Source: Pontibacter roseus DSM 17521 (lineage in GTDB: Bacteria > Bacteroidota > Bacteroidia > Cytophagales > Hymenobacteraceae). From it: a DNA stretch of 64,000 nt. The stretch covers positions 1-64,000 of the forward strand of contig NZ_KB890761.1 in assembly GCF_000373265.1 (NCBI RefSeq), in the 5' to 3' direction. Position numbers and translations under genes: made by a program. Below the pieces are notes generated by a model. The model ran no database searches. It saw nothing but the letters and a program-made list of their open reading frames with translations, and was not told where the DNA came from. Positions within the stretch are counted from its first letter, which is position 1. Each line of letters begins with the position of its first letter. This document shows positions 35,339 through 44,067 of the stretch, in pieces.

Positions 35339-36595
35339 CTAATTCAGTTGCTGCAGTGCCGCACGCAGCCTGCCTAGGGAGGCCTGTATGCTATCGAGGG
35401 AGGCACCGCCTACAGACAGCCGGAACCAGCCCAGGCTGGCATCAGAGCCGAAGGCGGAGAAAGGCACCACGGCCAGTTTGGCTTCTTCCAATATATAAAA
35501 GCTTATGTCTTTGCTCGTCTGCAAGGTATGGCCGCCCGGTGTTGTCTTACCGGCCAGGTCGAGTTTGGCAGACAGGTAGATAGCACCCATCGGCTCGATG
35601 GCATCCACGCTATACCCGTCGTTCTTCAATTCTTTGAAGCCTTCGTACAGCACATCCAGACTTTCGCGCACCTGCGTCTTGAACTCGTCCAGAAACACGT
35701 CCACGGCGTCTACCTGGTGCAGGAAACGGGCTGTCGCGATTTGCTCGGCCTTCGGTGCCCAGGCGCCTACGTGACCCAGTATGGATTTCATCTTGTCCAT
35801 CACCACGGTCGGGCCGAAGGCATAGCCTACACGCACGCCGGTAGCCGCAAAACATTTGGAGATGCCGTCGATGTAGATGACGTAGTCCCGCAGTTCCGGG
35901 CGCAGGTTTACCGGGTCGTAATGCTCCGTGTTGCCAAAAGTCAGCATCCAGTAAATCTGGTCATACAAGATGTAGAGTGGCTTCTCTCCTTCCGCGCGTG
36001 TCTTGTTCTCGGCAATCACCAAGTCACAGATTTCCTCCAGGTCTTTGCGGGAGAACATGGTGCCTGTGGGGTTGAGCGGCGAGCACAGCGCCAGCAGGGT
36101 CGCACCCTCCAGATGCGGCGCCACATCAGCGGCCGTCGGCATGAAGTTGTTGTCCGGGCTGGTCTCAACCATCACCGGCGTAGCGCCCGATAGGTGGCAG
36201 TAGTGGTTGTTGTTCCAGGAAGGCGTCGGGAATACCACTTTGTCGCCTGGGTCTACCAGGGCCAGGTAAGTGGCGTAGATGAGCGGGCGCGAACCGCCGG
36301 CCACCAGTATGTCGTTCTCGGGATAGGTGAGGCCCAGTCTGTCTCGGGTGAAGTCTACAACGGCTTTGCGCAGCACGGCCACACCGTTGGCGGGCGGGTA
36401 GTTAGTATGCCCTTCGGCATAGGCCTCGGTGATGCCCGCGCGCAGTTCGCCAGGTATAGGGTATAGGCTGGGGTCGAAGTCGCCGATGGTCAGGTTGCAG
36501 ATTTGCTCGCCTTTGGCAATCATTGCGTTCACCTCTCCAGCCAGCTTTATAATCTCGGAACCGATGAGGTTCTGAGCCATTTTTGAAACAGTCAT
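35339..36595 (-). CDS. Class I/II pyridoxal-phosphate aminotransferase
   Basis: A PLP-dependent aminotransferase of fold type I, 418 residues from the ATG at 36595 (the frame runs to 36649, but those 18 residues are not family-like). Motifs: CNLTIGDFDPSLYPIP, YPPANGVAVLRKAVVDF, GGSRPLIYATYLALVDPGDKV, SPLNPTGTMFSRKDLEEICDL, ILYDQIYWML, and the PLP lysine in DGISKCFAATGVRVGYAFGP. The C-terminal FRLSVGGAS holds the carboxylate-binding Arg. It resembles aspartate-aminotransferase-like enzymes of Bacteroidota; substrate range is not fixed by sequence. It sits tail to tail with the asnC gene near an asparagine synthetase-like gene. Confidence 0.93.
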   Translation of the reverse strand: MTVSKMAQNLIGSEIIKLAGEVNAMIAKGEQICNLTIGDFDPSLYPIPGELRAGITEAYAEGHTNYPPANGVAVLRKAVVDFTRDRLGLTYPENDILVAGGSRPLIYATYLALVDPGDKVVFPTPSWNNNHYCHLSGATPVMVETSPDNNFMPTAADVAPHLEGATLLALCSPLNPTGTMFSRKDLEEICDLVIAENKTRAEGEKPLYILYDQIYWMLTFGNTEHYDPVNLRPELRDYVIYIDGISKCFAATGVRVGYAFGPTVVMDKMKSILGHVGAWAPKAEQIATARFLHQVDAVDVFLDEFKTQVRESLDVLYEGFKELKNDGYSVDAIEPMGAIYLSAKLDLAGKTTPGGHTLQTSKDISFYILEEAKLAVVPFSAFGSDASLGWFRLSVGGASLDSIQASLGRLRAALQQLN

Positions 36596-36685
36596 GTGCC
36601 TGTGTTTTGGTACGTGGCAAGTTAGCAAAATCCGACATTCTTCTCGCACCCACTGAGCGGCTTAGCCTCCGGGACGGGCAAAAAA

Positions 36686-36717
36686 ATGCCTGTGAGCATT
36701 CTACGACTCACAGGCAT
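36686..36717 (-). terminator. Rho-independent terminator
   Basis: Stem ATGCCTGTGAG/CTCACAGGCAT, loop 10 nt, T run on the minus strand. It ends the lipoprotein gene at 36792. Confidence 0.92.
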
Positions 36718-36791
36718 TTATGAAAACAGGAATTAAACTTAATAACGGCAGGCACGGGCGGAAGGTGCCATCGCCCCGAAAATAGATGCTC

Positions 36792-37523
36792 CTAAAGGCC
36801 AGCCATCTCTGCCTTGCCGTGCAGTTTGTCGTAAAGCAGCAGCGAGGAGGCTGCGCTTGCTAACACCATGCGGGAATCCTCGTCCAGCTCAGAGCCTAGC
36901 CATACCTTGCCGTTGTTGATGACCTGCACCACCGCCACCTGCTCGCCATCCCGCAGGAAGGCATATCCTATGATGTCAGAGGAGGGCAGTTGGGAAGCCT
37001 CAGTCTTATACAGCGGAAGCACCTGGAAAACCTCATCGCCGTTGCTCAGCTCGCCTTTGAATTTCTTGCGCATGAGGTACTGCCCTGGGTCCACGGTAAG
37101 CAGGCGCCATTGGCCGCTCAAAGGGGAGGTGAAGTAGCTGGCGAAGTACTCCAAGTTCTTGCCGACAGCCAAGGCGACTCCGTTGTCGGACTGCAGGTTC
37201 TTCTCCTGCAGCCTGCTGGCCGCAAACACATACCATTGCTGCCCGGCGGCATCCTGCAGGCTGAACTCATACTGCTGGCTCGTCTTGATGTTCTCGTAGC
37301 CCAGCAGGGAGAAGCCGCCGACGCGTGTCCAGCCCCGGTTTACATGGCCTACCTGGTAGTCCCCTACTTGGAAGTCGCCGTTTGGCTTGAAGGCTTTGCG
37401 GCCCTGCACCGAGAGTTCCTGCGCCTGCTGCTGGAAACCGGGTTCCAGAGCCACGTTTGCCACTTGGCAGGATGGCAGCACCAGCGCTCCGGCCAATGCT
37501 ACACTGAGTAATATCTTCTTCAT
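36792..37523 (-). CDS. Lipoprotein of unknown function
   Basis: A 243-residue predicted lipoprotein: MKKILLSVALAGALVLPSC with lipobox VLPSC. The mature part is beta-rich with regular aromatic residues (QQYEFSLQDAAGQQWYVFAASRLQEK, GQWRLLTVDPGQYLMRKKFKGELSNGDEVFQVLPLY, IIGYAFLRDGEQVAVVQVINNGKVWL). I recognise no family. A strong 13-bp palindrome lies 22 nt before the start (37545-37574), and it has its own terminator, so it is a single-gene unit, probably regulated. Confidence 0.75.
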   Translation of the reverse strand: MKKILLSVALAGALVLPSCQVANVALEPGFQQQAQELSVQGRKAFKPNGDFQVGDYQVGHVNRGWTRVGGFSLLGYENIKTSQQYEFSLQDAAGQQWYVFAASRLQEKNLQSDNGVALAVGKNLEYFASYFTSPLSGQWRLLTVDPGQYLMRKKFKGELSNGDEVFQVLPLYKTEASQLPSSDIIGYAFLRDGEQVAVVQVINNGKVWLGSELDEDSRMVLASAASSLLLYDKLHGKAEMAGL

Positions 37524-37544
37524 GGTTCTTAAGGTAAAGCGGTG

Positions 37545-37574
37545 TATATAGGCAACATAGCTGTTGCCTATATA
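37545..37574 (-). promoter_or_regulatory. Perfect palindrome before a lipoprotein gene
   Basis: Arms TATATAGGCAACA and TGTTGCCTATATA (13 bp, 4-nt centre), 22 nt upstream of the ATG. Flanking GGTAA/TTACC pairs could extend it. It may be an operator or an mRNA leader hairpin. No T run follows, so termination is unlikely. Confidence 0.6.
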
Positions 37575-37682
37575 GCCTTACCACATAATATGCCAGGAAG
37601 TGTTGGCGCACCTGCGGTTTCTCAGGATGGCAGGATTTATAGGACGAAGGTATAGGAACAGCAGGTATAGCGGGCAAAAGAA

Positions 37683-37712
37683 AAAGGCAGCGACTTTATA
37701 GCCACTGCCTTT
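37683..37712 (-). terminator. Terminator after sdaAA
   Basis: Outer stem AAAGGCAG/CTGCCTTT with imperfect inner pairing and a minus-strand T run, 28 nt after the sdaAA stop. Confidence 0.8.
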
Positions 37713-37739
37713 CCTCATTTCCTATAGAGTGCTAGCTCC

Positions 37740-38648
37740 TTAGCTTTCTTCGTTTTCATCGGGCAGAATCTCCACGTCCTGCACCAGCACGAACTTCTCT
37801 ATTTCGCGGGCTCTAGGGGTGTTGGCCAGTCCGCCGAGGGCAGTCTCTTTGTACTTGCGCTCCATGCTCTCGCCTACCTCGCCAAGGGCGGCCACACACT
37901 GGTCTACCGGAATGACGGCATTTACGCCGGCAATGGCCAGCTGCGCCGAGGAGAAGGCTATGGCCGCCGCACTGGCGTTGCGCACGATGCAGGGCACTTC
38001 CACGAGACCGGCCACCGGGTCGCATACCAGGCCCAGCATACACTGTATGGTAATGGCCACTGCCGTGAACACCTGGTCCACGTTGCCGCCCAGGCAGTAC
38101 ACGATGGCACCGGCCGCCATGGCTGCGGCGCTGCCCGTCTCGGCTTGGCAACCGCCTACGGCACCTGCCAGCGAGGCGTTCTGCTCGATGATGAGGGCTA
38201 TACCTGCCGCCACCAACAGCCCTTCGTGGATGCTGCGGTCTTCAAGGCCGTGCAGCTCCTGCAGCGTGGTGAGGGTGCCAGGCAGTATACCGGAGGCACC
38301 TGCCGTTGGAGCCGCCACGACACGGCCCATGCAGGAGTTCACCTCCTTGGCTCCCAGCGCCCGCGACACCAGCATCTGGAACTGCGGCGAGAGCACCGTC
38401 ACCGGCGACCTGGCCACTTTCTTTGCGCTGTTGTTCACCATGCCGGAGCGGGAGGTCATGTCCTCGGTGAGGCCGGTGTGTACGGCGTCTTTCATCACCT
38501 CGTAGGCCTTGGCGATGTTCTCCCAGATGAATTCCTCGGTACGGCCCTTCTGCTCTATTTCGTACTCCAGCACCGGCTGGTATAGGGGTTCGCCAGTCTC
38601 AGCGCAATGCTTTTCCCAGCTCTTGAAATCGTTGAATAGTAATGACAT
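37740..38648 (-). CDS. sdaAA: L-serine ammonia-lyase, iron-sulfur-dependent, alpha subunit
   Basis: The alpha subunit of the 4Fe-4S L-serine dehydratase, which turns serine into pyruvate and ammonia. It has 302 residues with the family cysteine motifs: SCMGRVVAAPTAGASGILPG, GGCQAETGSAAAMAAGAIVY, and CMLGLVCDPVAGLVEVPCIVRNA. The regulatory beta (ACT-like) domain is not fused and no sdaAB is adjacent. Either it lies elsewhere, or this is an unusual split. The C-terminal acidic tail (PDENEES) is short. It is monocistronic with its own terminator. Links to gcvP via serine/glycine metabolism. Confidence 0.93.
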   Translation of the reverse strand: MSLLFNDFKSWEKHCAETGEPLYQPVLEYEIEQKGRTEEFIWENIAKAYEVMKDAVHTGLTEDMTSRSGMVNNSAKKVARSPVTVLSPQFQMLVSRALGAKEVNSCMGRVVAAPTAGASGILPGTLTTLQELHGLEDRSIHEGLLVAAGIALIIEQNASLAGAVGGCQAETGSAAAMAAGAIVYCLGGNVDQVFTAVAITIQCMLGLVCDPVAGLVEVPCIVRNASAAAIAFSSAQLAIAGVNAVIPVDQCVAALGEVGESMERKYKETALGGLANTPRAREIEKFVLVQDVEILPDENEES

Positions 38649-39034
38649 ATTATTTTTCTTATACCTGCCCCGCTGCCGTAGCCTGAGAGCTGTTAAAGAT
38701 AAACCAAATTTAAGGAATCAGCTATACCTGCCTTCCCGCTATAACACAGATAGAGGTGATATCGTGCTGCCATACCTAAATTCTACACCTGTACCAGCGC
38801 ATGTGCATCAGGCGCGGCTTTCATAGCTAAAATAACAAAATCAAAGTATAACCAACTGCTATTCAGCAGCTTCGTATTGTCGCCTCACTAATTCATATCG
38901 TCAACCCACAGCAGGCAATGATTCACTCAAATAACGACTTATTTATATCATATATGATTTAATCACCATAGCTTTGCATTGCTTTCCGCTTGATTAGTTG
39001 CAGGGCGATGCGCCATTAGATACAAAACGAAACT
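38649..39034. other. Intergenic region with promoter elements
   Basis: About 385 bp without a credible gene. On the plus strand, TAGCTTTG (38969-38976) fits the -7 box for the secreted-protein gene at 39035. Just upstream, at 38947-38958, is a perfect 12-bp palindrome, ATCATATATGAT, where a -33 box would lie. It could be an operator. The left part (38649-38830) holds two CTATACCT-like octamers and nothing else clear. Confidence 0.5.
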
Positions 39035-39487
39035 ATGAGTAGAGTGAGTTTACTGCTGTTGCTGCTTTTCGGTCTGGTACTCAGTAGCTGGGCACAGGAC
39101 AAGGCGCCTGCCATGGGGCAATCGGATGACCCTCGCTTGGAGGTGCTCACCATTGTGCATCTCCTGAGTCAGAACACCTGCGATACGCGGCTGGAGAACT
39201 ACTACAGAAACGACATCCAGCCCAGGTATGGCAAGTACCGAAGCCACACAGCGGTGAAGTACTGGAAGGTCATCCAAGACAAGTACGACCTGTACCCCTA
39301 TGAGGTGAGCGTGAACCTGACCATCCGGCACGGCCTGTTCAAGGTGCAGCAGCGGGACAAAAATGGCTTCATGTCCAAACTGAGTGAGCGGGAGCGGGCC
39401 GAGTTCGTGCGGCTGCTCAACGACTTCAGCTACAAGAGCGGCCTGATGAGCTACACCAACCGGAGCATGGCTTACTTCCCCGAATAA
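39035..39487 (+). CDS. Small secreted protein of unknown function
   Basis: A 150-residue protein with a signal peptide (MSRVSLLLLLLFGLVLSSWAQ). The mature part contains ARLEVLTIVHLLSQ-like helix DPRLEVLTIVHLLSQNTCDTRLENYYRNDIQP, then KYRSHTAVKYWKVIQDKYDLYPYEVSVNLTIRHG and a C-terminal helix. The spacing of His and Tyr recalls secreted peptidase-like DUFs of Bacteroidota that are longer; this could be a shortened relative, but I cannot name a family. A strong terminator follows. Confidence 0.65.
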   Translation: MSRVSLLLLLLFGLVLSSWAQDKAPAMGQSDDPRLEVLTIVHLLSQNTCDTRLENYYRNDIQPRYGKYRSHTAVKYWKVIQDKYDLYPYEVSVNLTIRHGLFKVQQRDKNGFMSKLSERERAEFVRLLNDFSYKSGLMSYTNRSMAYFPE

Positions 39488-39504
39488 AAAGACACGCTGT
39501 TAGT

Positions 39505-39544
39505 ACCAAAGAGCCACTCCTGCCAGAGTGGCTCTTTGGTTTTA
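39505..39544 (+). terminator. Rho-independent terminator
   Basis: A perfect 15-bp stem ACCAAAGAGCCACTC/GAGTGGCTCTTTGGT, loop 6 nt, T run. Confidence 0.95.
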
Positions 39545-39610
39545 CAAACCTGCTCCTGCGGCATCCGTTTCTGTTGGTAGAATTAACCTCTTATACCTTA
39601 ATCACCGACT

Positions 39611-39895
39611 ATGAGCAACAACAGAAAACACGTCGCCATCCGGGTGCATGGCAAAGTGCAGGGCGTCTTCTTCCGGGCTAGCGCCCAGGAGAAAGCAGAG
39701 GAACTCGGCCTGACCGGCTTTGTACAGAACGAGCCCGACGGCACCGTATACCTGGAGGCAGAAGGAGACGTGGAAGCCCTTCAGGCGCTGGAAGCCTGGC
39801 TGCACATCGGCCCTCGGAGGGCCCGGGTAGAGCACCTGGAGGTAAGGAAGAAGGACGAACTGCAGGGGTTTGAAAAGTTTGAGCAGCGCAGGTGA
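39611..39895 (+). CDS. acyP: Acylphosphatase
   Basis: A small alpha/beta enzyme (94 residues) that hydrolyses acyl phosphates such as carbamoyl- or acetyl-phosphate. Signature HGKVQGVFFR holds the catalytic Arg22, and FVQNEPDGTV the catalytic Asn40. Length and fold pattern are normal. It has its own terminator just after the stop, so it is a single-gene unit. Confidence 0.95.
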   Translation: MSNNRKHVAIRVHGKVQGVFFRASAQEKAEELGLTGFVQNEPDGTVYLEAEGDVEALQALEAWLHIGPRRARVEHLEVRKKDELQGFEKFEQRR

Positions 39896-39904
39896 AATAA
39901 GTAA

Positions 39905-39936
39905 GGGAGCCCTACACACGTAAAGCTCCCTTTTTT
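39905..39936 (+). terminator. Terminator after acyP
   Basis: Stem GGGAGC/GCTCCC, loop 14 nt, then six T residues. Confidence 0.85.
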
Positions 39937-39955
39937 AAGATAATCAACTATAAAA

Positions 39956-40636
39956 TTACAGCGAATTATAATAAGCTACCACCTTCGCTAGGTCGCTGTC
40001 GCTGCGCAGGTTCAGGGCGTTGGACTTGATGTAGGTCTCCAGATAGTCTGATTTTTCGGGCATGGCGGCCAGCAACGAACTTTTGGACTTCTTTACCTTC
40101 ACCAGTTTGTTTCCGGTGGCTACGTAATAGTCCTCGCTTACCTGCACCTCCCGGTTGATGGTGGCCGAGTTGTAACTCTTTCGGTCAAATATTTTCTTGC
40201 CGGTACGCTTGAGCAGCATTGCTTTGCCATCTGCCAGCACCTCCAGGAATGCGTCGGGCGACACACCCTCGCCGCTGAAGCCCTTGCGGAAGGTCTTCTC
40301 GGTTGCCTGGTTGGCTTGGATGAAGTTGATTTTGAATTCCTGCACCGGCTCTATCAGCTCCTTCACCTGCCCATCCTTCGACTTGAAAAGCACCACGTCC
40401 TTCACCTGGTCGTACATCATATTCACGCCCTGGTAGATGGTGCCGTTGCTGAGGGTGATGCTTCCCTTCGCCCAATCCGTGTACAGATAGGGCGAGCCGT
40501 CCATGCTGATGGTGTTGTACTCATGCACGGCACGGCCTTCCATGTCGTTGGTGTGGGTGTACTGCGCGGCGGCATCCAGGCAGAAGAAACCGCAGGCAAG
40601 CACGGTCAAAGCAAATCGTAGTACCGTCTTTCTCAT
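39956..40636 (-). CDS. Secreted protein of unknown function
   Basis: A 226-residue protein with a signal peptide ending near AAAQ (residue 25). The mature part has regular beta strands: GSITLSNGTIYQGVNMMYDQVKDVVLFKSKDGQVKELIEPVQEFKI, followed by FLEVLADGKAMLLKRTGKKIFDRKSY and a C-terminal helix YIKSNALNLRSDSDLAKVVAYYNSL. Similar proteins occur in Bacteroidota as uncharacterised periplasmic proteins. I do not know a function. It is transcribed towards acyP; the acyP terminator separates them. Confidence 0.7.
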   Translation of the reverse strand: MRKTVLRFALTVLACGFFCLDAAAQYTHTNDMEGRAVHEYNTISMDGSPYLYTDWAKGSITLSNGTIYQGVNMMYDQVKDVVLFKSKDGQVKELIEPVQEFKINFIQANQATEKTFRKGFSGEGVSPDAFLEVLADGKAMLLKRTGKKIFDRKSYNSATINREVQVSEDYYVATGNKLVKVKKSKSSLLAAMPEKSDYLETYIKSNALNLRSDSDLAKVVAYYNSL

Positions 40637-40818
40637 ATGCTAGGTATATTTGTCTTCAGAAGCTGAATCTACAAAAAAATCTTAGATTTACCTATAGCTA
40701 TACCTGGCAAACGTATGGGGATGAAGCTGGTAGACGAAGCGAGCCGCCACCTGTGCGCCTGACTCAATTCATCAGCATGACCCATGCCTTTGGCTTTACA
40801 GGATAAAACGGAACCGCC

Positions 40819-41388
40819 ATGCCCAGTACCATAACGCAACTCGCCCAAGCCACCAGCCGCCTGCAACAGATTGTGACAATCGAGTTCTCGGCGCTGGACC
40901 TGCCCCTGCTCAACCACAAGCCTGGCCCCGATAGCTGGAGCATACTGGAGTGCCTGGAACACCTGAACCGCTACAGCCGCTACTACAACCCCGCTTTGGC
41001 CAAAGCCATACATCGCAGTCCGGTCACAACAGACCAGCAGCCCATCCGCTACAGTTGGCTCGGAAAGAAATCGTTGGATGTGGTGCGGCCTGGCAATGGC
41101 AAGAAGAGCAAAACAATAAAACACATGAACCCCCACAACAGCCAGCTGGGCCCCGGGGCAATACAGGAATTCCTGCGCCACCAGTCGGAGTTGCTGCAGT
41201 TGCTCGACAGAGCCCATTCTGTTGACCTTAACCGGAGGGCTATACCTATAGAGTTCTTCCGGCTGCTGAAGCTGCGCATCGGGGAGGCGCTGGAGTTTGT
41301 GGTGTTGCACCAGGAGCGCCACGTGCAGCAGGCCCTACGGGTGAAGCAGCAGCTGCAAGAGCAGGCGAGTGGCTCTATAATCGGGTGA
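40819..41388 (+). CDS. DinB family protein
   Basis: A four-helix-bundle protein of the DinB/YfiT-like superfamily, 189 residues. The putative metal triad is seen as His48 in ILECLEHLN and the two histidines in VVLHQERHVQQA near residues 160-164. Opening helix TITQLAQATSRLQQIVTIEF and LNHKPGPDSWSILECLEHL are typical. DinB-like proteins often serve as thiol transferases or metal-dependent enzymes using bacillithiol or mycothiol. A bacilliredoxin is also in this window, so a bacillithiol transferase role is possible but unproven. Confidence 0.85.
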   Translation: MPSTITQLAQATSRLQQIVTIEFSALDLPLLNHKPGPDSWSILECLEHLNRYSRYYNPALAKAIHRSPVTTDQQPIRYSWLGKKSLDVVRPGNGKKSKTIKHMNPHNSQLGPGAIQEFLRHQSELLQLLDRAHSVDLNRRAIPIEFFRLLKLRIGEALEFVVLHQERHVQQALRVKQQLQEQASGSIIG

Positions 41389-41498
41389 GGTTATCTGCAC
41401 CGTCGCGCTTATTTTCAGGCTTATTAGCCCGGAATTAACTTTCTTGCGCCCCGGTTTGTTCTGAGGGTTGTCCCGCTCTTAAAGGGACCTAATATAGT

Positions 41499-42125
41499 AT
41501 GCGCGAGAAAGTAGTTAGTTATAGTTTTTTCTTTTTGGGCCTGCTGTTGTTCGGCTTTGCCAACGCTCTGGCCGTGAAGGTGCAGTACCTGGGCCTTCAC
41601 CCATGGGAGGTGCTCAACGTGGCTTTGTTTCAGAAACTAGGCTTCACCATCGGCACCTGGAGCGCCATCGTGGGGCTGTTTTTTGTGGCTGTGTCCTGGT
41701 TCGTTAACCGCAAATACATCAACATCGGCACTTTCCTGAACGCCTTGCTGGTAGGCCCGTTCATGGACATGTTCCTGTGGCTCGACATACCTCCCTCGGC
41801 TACCAACACGCCGTTCGACTACATCAACCTGGCCTGCTCGGTCATCATTGCAGGTATAGCCGGTGGCATGTACGTGGCGGGCGGTGTGGGCGCTGGCCCG
41901 CGCGATGGCTTTATGCTGGCTGTGTCGGAGAGGGTAAAGCTCTCTGTGAGCCGCACCCGCATCCTGGTGGAGTGTGTCATACTGGCGATAGGCTATGTGC
42001 TGGGAGGGCCGATTTTCATTGCGACCTTCTTCTATACCTTTATCATGAGCCCGATTTTCCAGGTGACGCTCCGGTTTTTCCAAAGGCTGCGCATGCAGTT
42101 GATTGAGCAGCGGGTGGAGGTATAA
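41499..42125 (+). CDS. YczE/YitT-like integral membrane protein
   Basis: A 208-residue inner-membrane protein with about five membrane segments. It matches the YczE/YyaS family: GLLLFGFANALAVKVQYLGLHPWEVLNVALFQ, GTWSAIVGLFFVAVSW, INIGTFLNALLVGPFMDMFLWL, and GGMYVAGGVGAGPRDGFMLAVSERVKLS (the conserved GxGPRD loop). The family's transport role is unknown. It ends 4 nt before the stop of the convergent thioredoxin-NHL gene, and no terminator fits between them. Confidence 0.88.
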   Translation: MREKVVSYSFFFLGLLLFGFANALAVKVQYLGLHPWEVLNVALFQKLGFTIGTWSAIVGLFFVAVSWFVNRKYINIGTFLNALLVGPFMDMFLWLDIPPSATNTPFDYINLACSVIIAGIAGGMYVAGGVGAGPRDGFMLAVSERVKLSVSRTRILVECVILAIGYVLGGPIFIATFFYTFIMSPIFQVTLRFFQRLRMQLIEQRVEV

Positions 42126-42129
42126 CCTT

Positions 42130-43566
42130 CTAATTCATACCTTTTGGGCTTCCTAACTTCACCACCACCTCCTGCTTTTCTCCTGAATGCAGGTCCACTT
42201 TGAAGAGCTGGTGGCTGTTGGTGCTGGTCACCCAGAGCTGGCCGTTCAGGAAATGCACGTCGTTAGGTTCGCTGAGACCGTCGGTCAGGGTGCGTACGCG
42301 CCGCCGCTCCATGTCCAGCACCTTCACCTTGCCGTTGTAGGTGTCGGCGATGTACACGTCGCTGTCGATGATGGTTAGCCCTACGCAATGCTGCAGCAGC
42401 GCATCGTCTGCGTCGCCGTCTACGTCACCGAAGTCGAAGAGGCCACGGCCGAGTGGCGTGAGCACCATACCGGTTGTCACGTTCACGGTGCGTATGGCAC
42501 TGGCCTCGGCATCAGCCACGTATAGTACATCACCATTGATACCCAATCCGCTGGGCTGGTTGAACGCAGCATCGCGCAGTGGACCGTCCATGAGCGCCTC
42601 ACGTCCGTTGCCGGCAAACCGGTATACCTGCTCCGTCTCCAGGTCCATGCGCAGTAGCTGGTGGTTGCCGGCACTGGCAATAAACAGACTTTGGCCATAA
42701 AGGAGTAGGTCCCAGGGGCTGTTGGGGCTTACGGATTCATCGAGACTGTCTTCATAAAAATAGTAGTCTAACTCTCCGGTGCCGGCGGCCGTGCTGACCA
42801 TCCGGTGCTGGAGGTCCACCTTCCGGATGGCGTTGTTTTTGGCATCGGCTACATAGAGCACACTGTCGTGCAGCGCCAAGCCATGCGGCTCATTGAAAGT
42901 AGCGTCGCCATACCCGCCGTTGCGGAAACCACGTTCCCCGCTGCCAATCACCTCCAGCACCTGCCCCTCCTGGTTAAGTTTGAGGATGCGGTGGTGCCCG
43001 CTGTCAGACAGGTATAGGTTGCCTTCGCCATCGTTGATGAGCTTGGAAGGGAAACTGAGCACTGCCTCCGCTGGCTGCTCCACGTGAAAGTCTAGTGGTT
43101 CCCGGCTCAGTTCTCCCTTGAACTCTTCCCGCATCTTCTGGATGTACGGCCGCACCGTGTCATACACGCCTTCGCCGGCATGCTGCCCTACCACCTTCCC
43201 GTTCGGGTCGATGAGCACTGTGGTGGGCCAGGCTTTTACCCCGTATTGGTCCCATACCTCCATATCCGCATCGTTCACCACAGGGTGCTTTATTCCGAAT
43301 TTCTGCATGGCCTGCAGGATTGTCTCGCTCTGCTTCTCGGCATCGAACTTGGCCGAATGTACACCGATGACCACCAGCACTTCGGAAAATTCCTCTTCCA
43401 GCCGCTCCAGGTCCGGCACTATGTGCTGGCAGTTGATGCAGCCGAGAGTCCAGAAATCCAGCAGCACGATTTTGCCCCTGAAGTCTTTGATGGACCAGGC
43501 ACGGTCGGTGTTGAGCCAGCCGTGGGAAGTATTAATTTCTGGTGCATTGACGCGTCCGGTGAGCAT
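42130..43566 (-). CDS. NHLRC2-like thioredoxin-domain protein with NHL beta-propeller
   Basis: A 478-residue protein: N-terminal thioredoxin/AhpC-like domain (about 1-150) with active site WTLGCINCQH (Cys43, Cys46), and cis-Pro in AWPTTVLID. It is followed by an NHL-repeat propeller (about 165-478; repeats such as GEGNLYLSDSGHHRILKLNQEGQ, HDSVLYVADAKNNAIRKVDL, NGDVLYVADAEASAIRTVNV, DSDVYIADTYNGKVKVLDM). This is the NHLRC2 architecture, conserved from bacteria to mammals. No signal peptide is seen, so it acts in the cytoplasm. The redox partner is unknown. Confidence 0.92.
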   Translation of the reverse strand: MLTGRVNAPEINTSHGWLNTDRAWSIKDFRGKIVLLDFWTLGCINCQHIVPDLERLEEEFSEVLVVIGVHSAKFDAEKQSETILQAMQKFGIKHPVVNDADMEVWDQYGVKAWPTTVLIDPNGKVVGQHAGEGVYDTVRPYIQKMREEFKGELSREPLDFHVEQPAEAVLSFPSKLINDGEGNLYLSDSGHHRILKLNQEGQVLEVIGSGERGFRNGGYGDATFNEPHGLALHDSVLYVADAKNNAIRKVDLQHRMVSTAAGTGELDYYFYEDSLDESVSPNSPWDLLLYGQSLFIASAGNHQLLRMDLETEQVYRFAGNGREALMDGPLRDAAFNQPSGLGINGDVLYVADAEASAIRTVNVTTGMVLTPLGRGLFDFGDVDGDADDALLQHCVGLTIIDSDVYIADTYNGKVKVLDMERRRVRTLTDGLSEPNDVHFLNGQLWVTSTNSHQLFKVDLHSGEKQEVVVKLGSPKGMN

Positions 43567-43765
43567 GGGTATGGGGCTTTATTTGTCTTATGTGTTACAG
43601 GGATGGGTAGGGAAATGTTGCTTTGGTGCCAGCCTAGAGAAGGTTTCTTCTTGGCCGATGCCGATGCTGCTGCGCTATACCCACAGGGGAGTCGGGAACG
43701 GTTGATACCCCTTATCTCTTCGAAGAGGGGCTCCTCCTGCACTAACTGTCATTCTTTATTATTTC

Positions 43766-43969
43766 TGTCATTTCGACGAGAGGAGAAATCTTATACACTT
43801 CCGGCCGCATATCTAGCGCCAGCGCAGATGCGGCCTTTATACAGACGGTGAAAGAGGAAACAGAGGAAAACGCCAGGTGCAGACCGACTCTCATTTTCCA
43901 CCGCCGGTTCCCGCTGCGCTTGACCGGCGGCAATCAGGGTAACAGATTCCTCCTTTCGTCGGAATGACA
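43766..43969. repeat. MITE-like element, copy 1
   Basis: A 204-bp element with 26-bp terminal inverted repeats: TGTCATTTCGACGAGAGGAG at 43766 and its partner ending CGTCGGAATGACA at 43969 (a few mismatches). It contains AGCGCCAGCGCAGATGCGGC (43815-43834) and a CCGCCGGT...ACCGGCGG palindrome. The same arrangement, with better-matched ends, is at 53564-53761. No ORF fits a transposase. No target-site duplication is obvious. The surrounding 43567-44314 region has no gene. Confidence 0.75.
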
Positions 43970-44067
43970 ATATTGGTATAGGTATAGCCGACAGGTATAG
44001 AAAAGCATACTTACAACAGCGGCTACGAAGGTATAGAAACTGCCAGGTGCACCAAACGACGCTCCAC

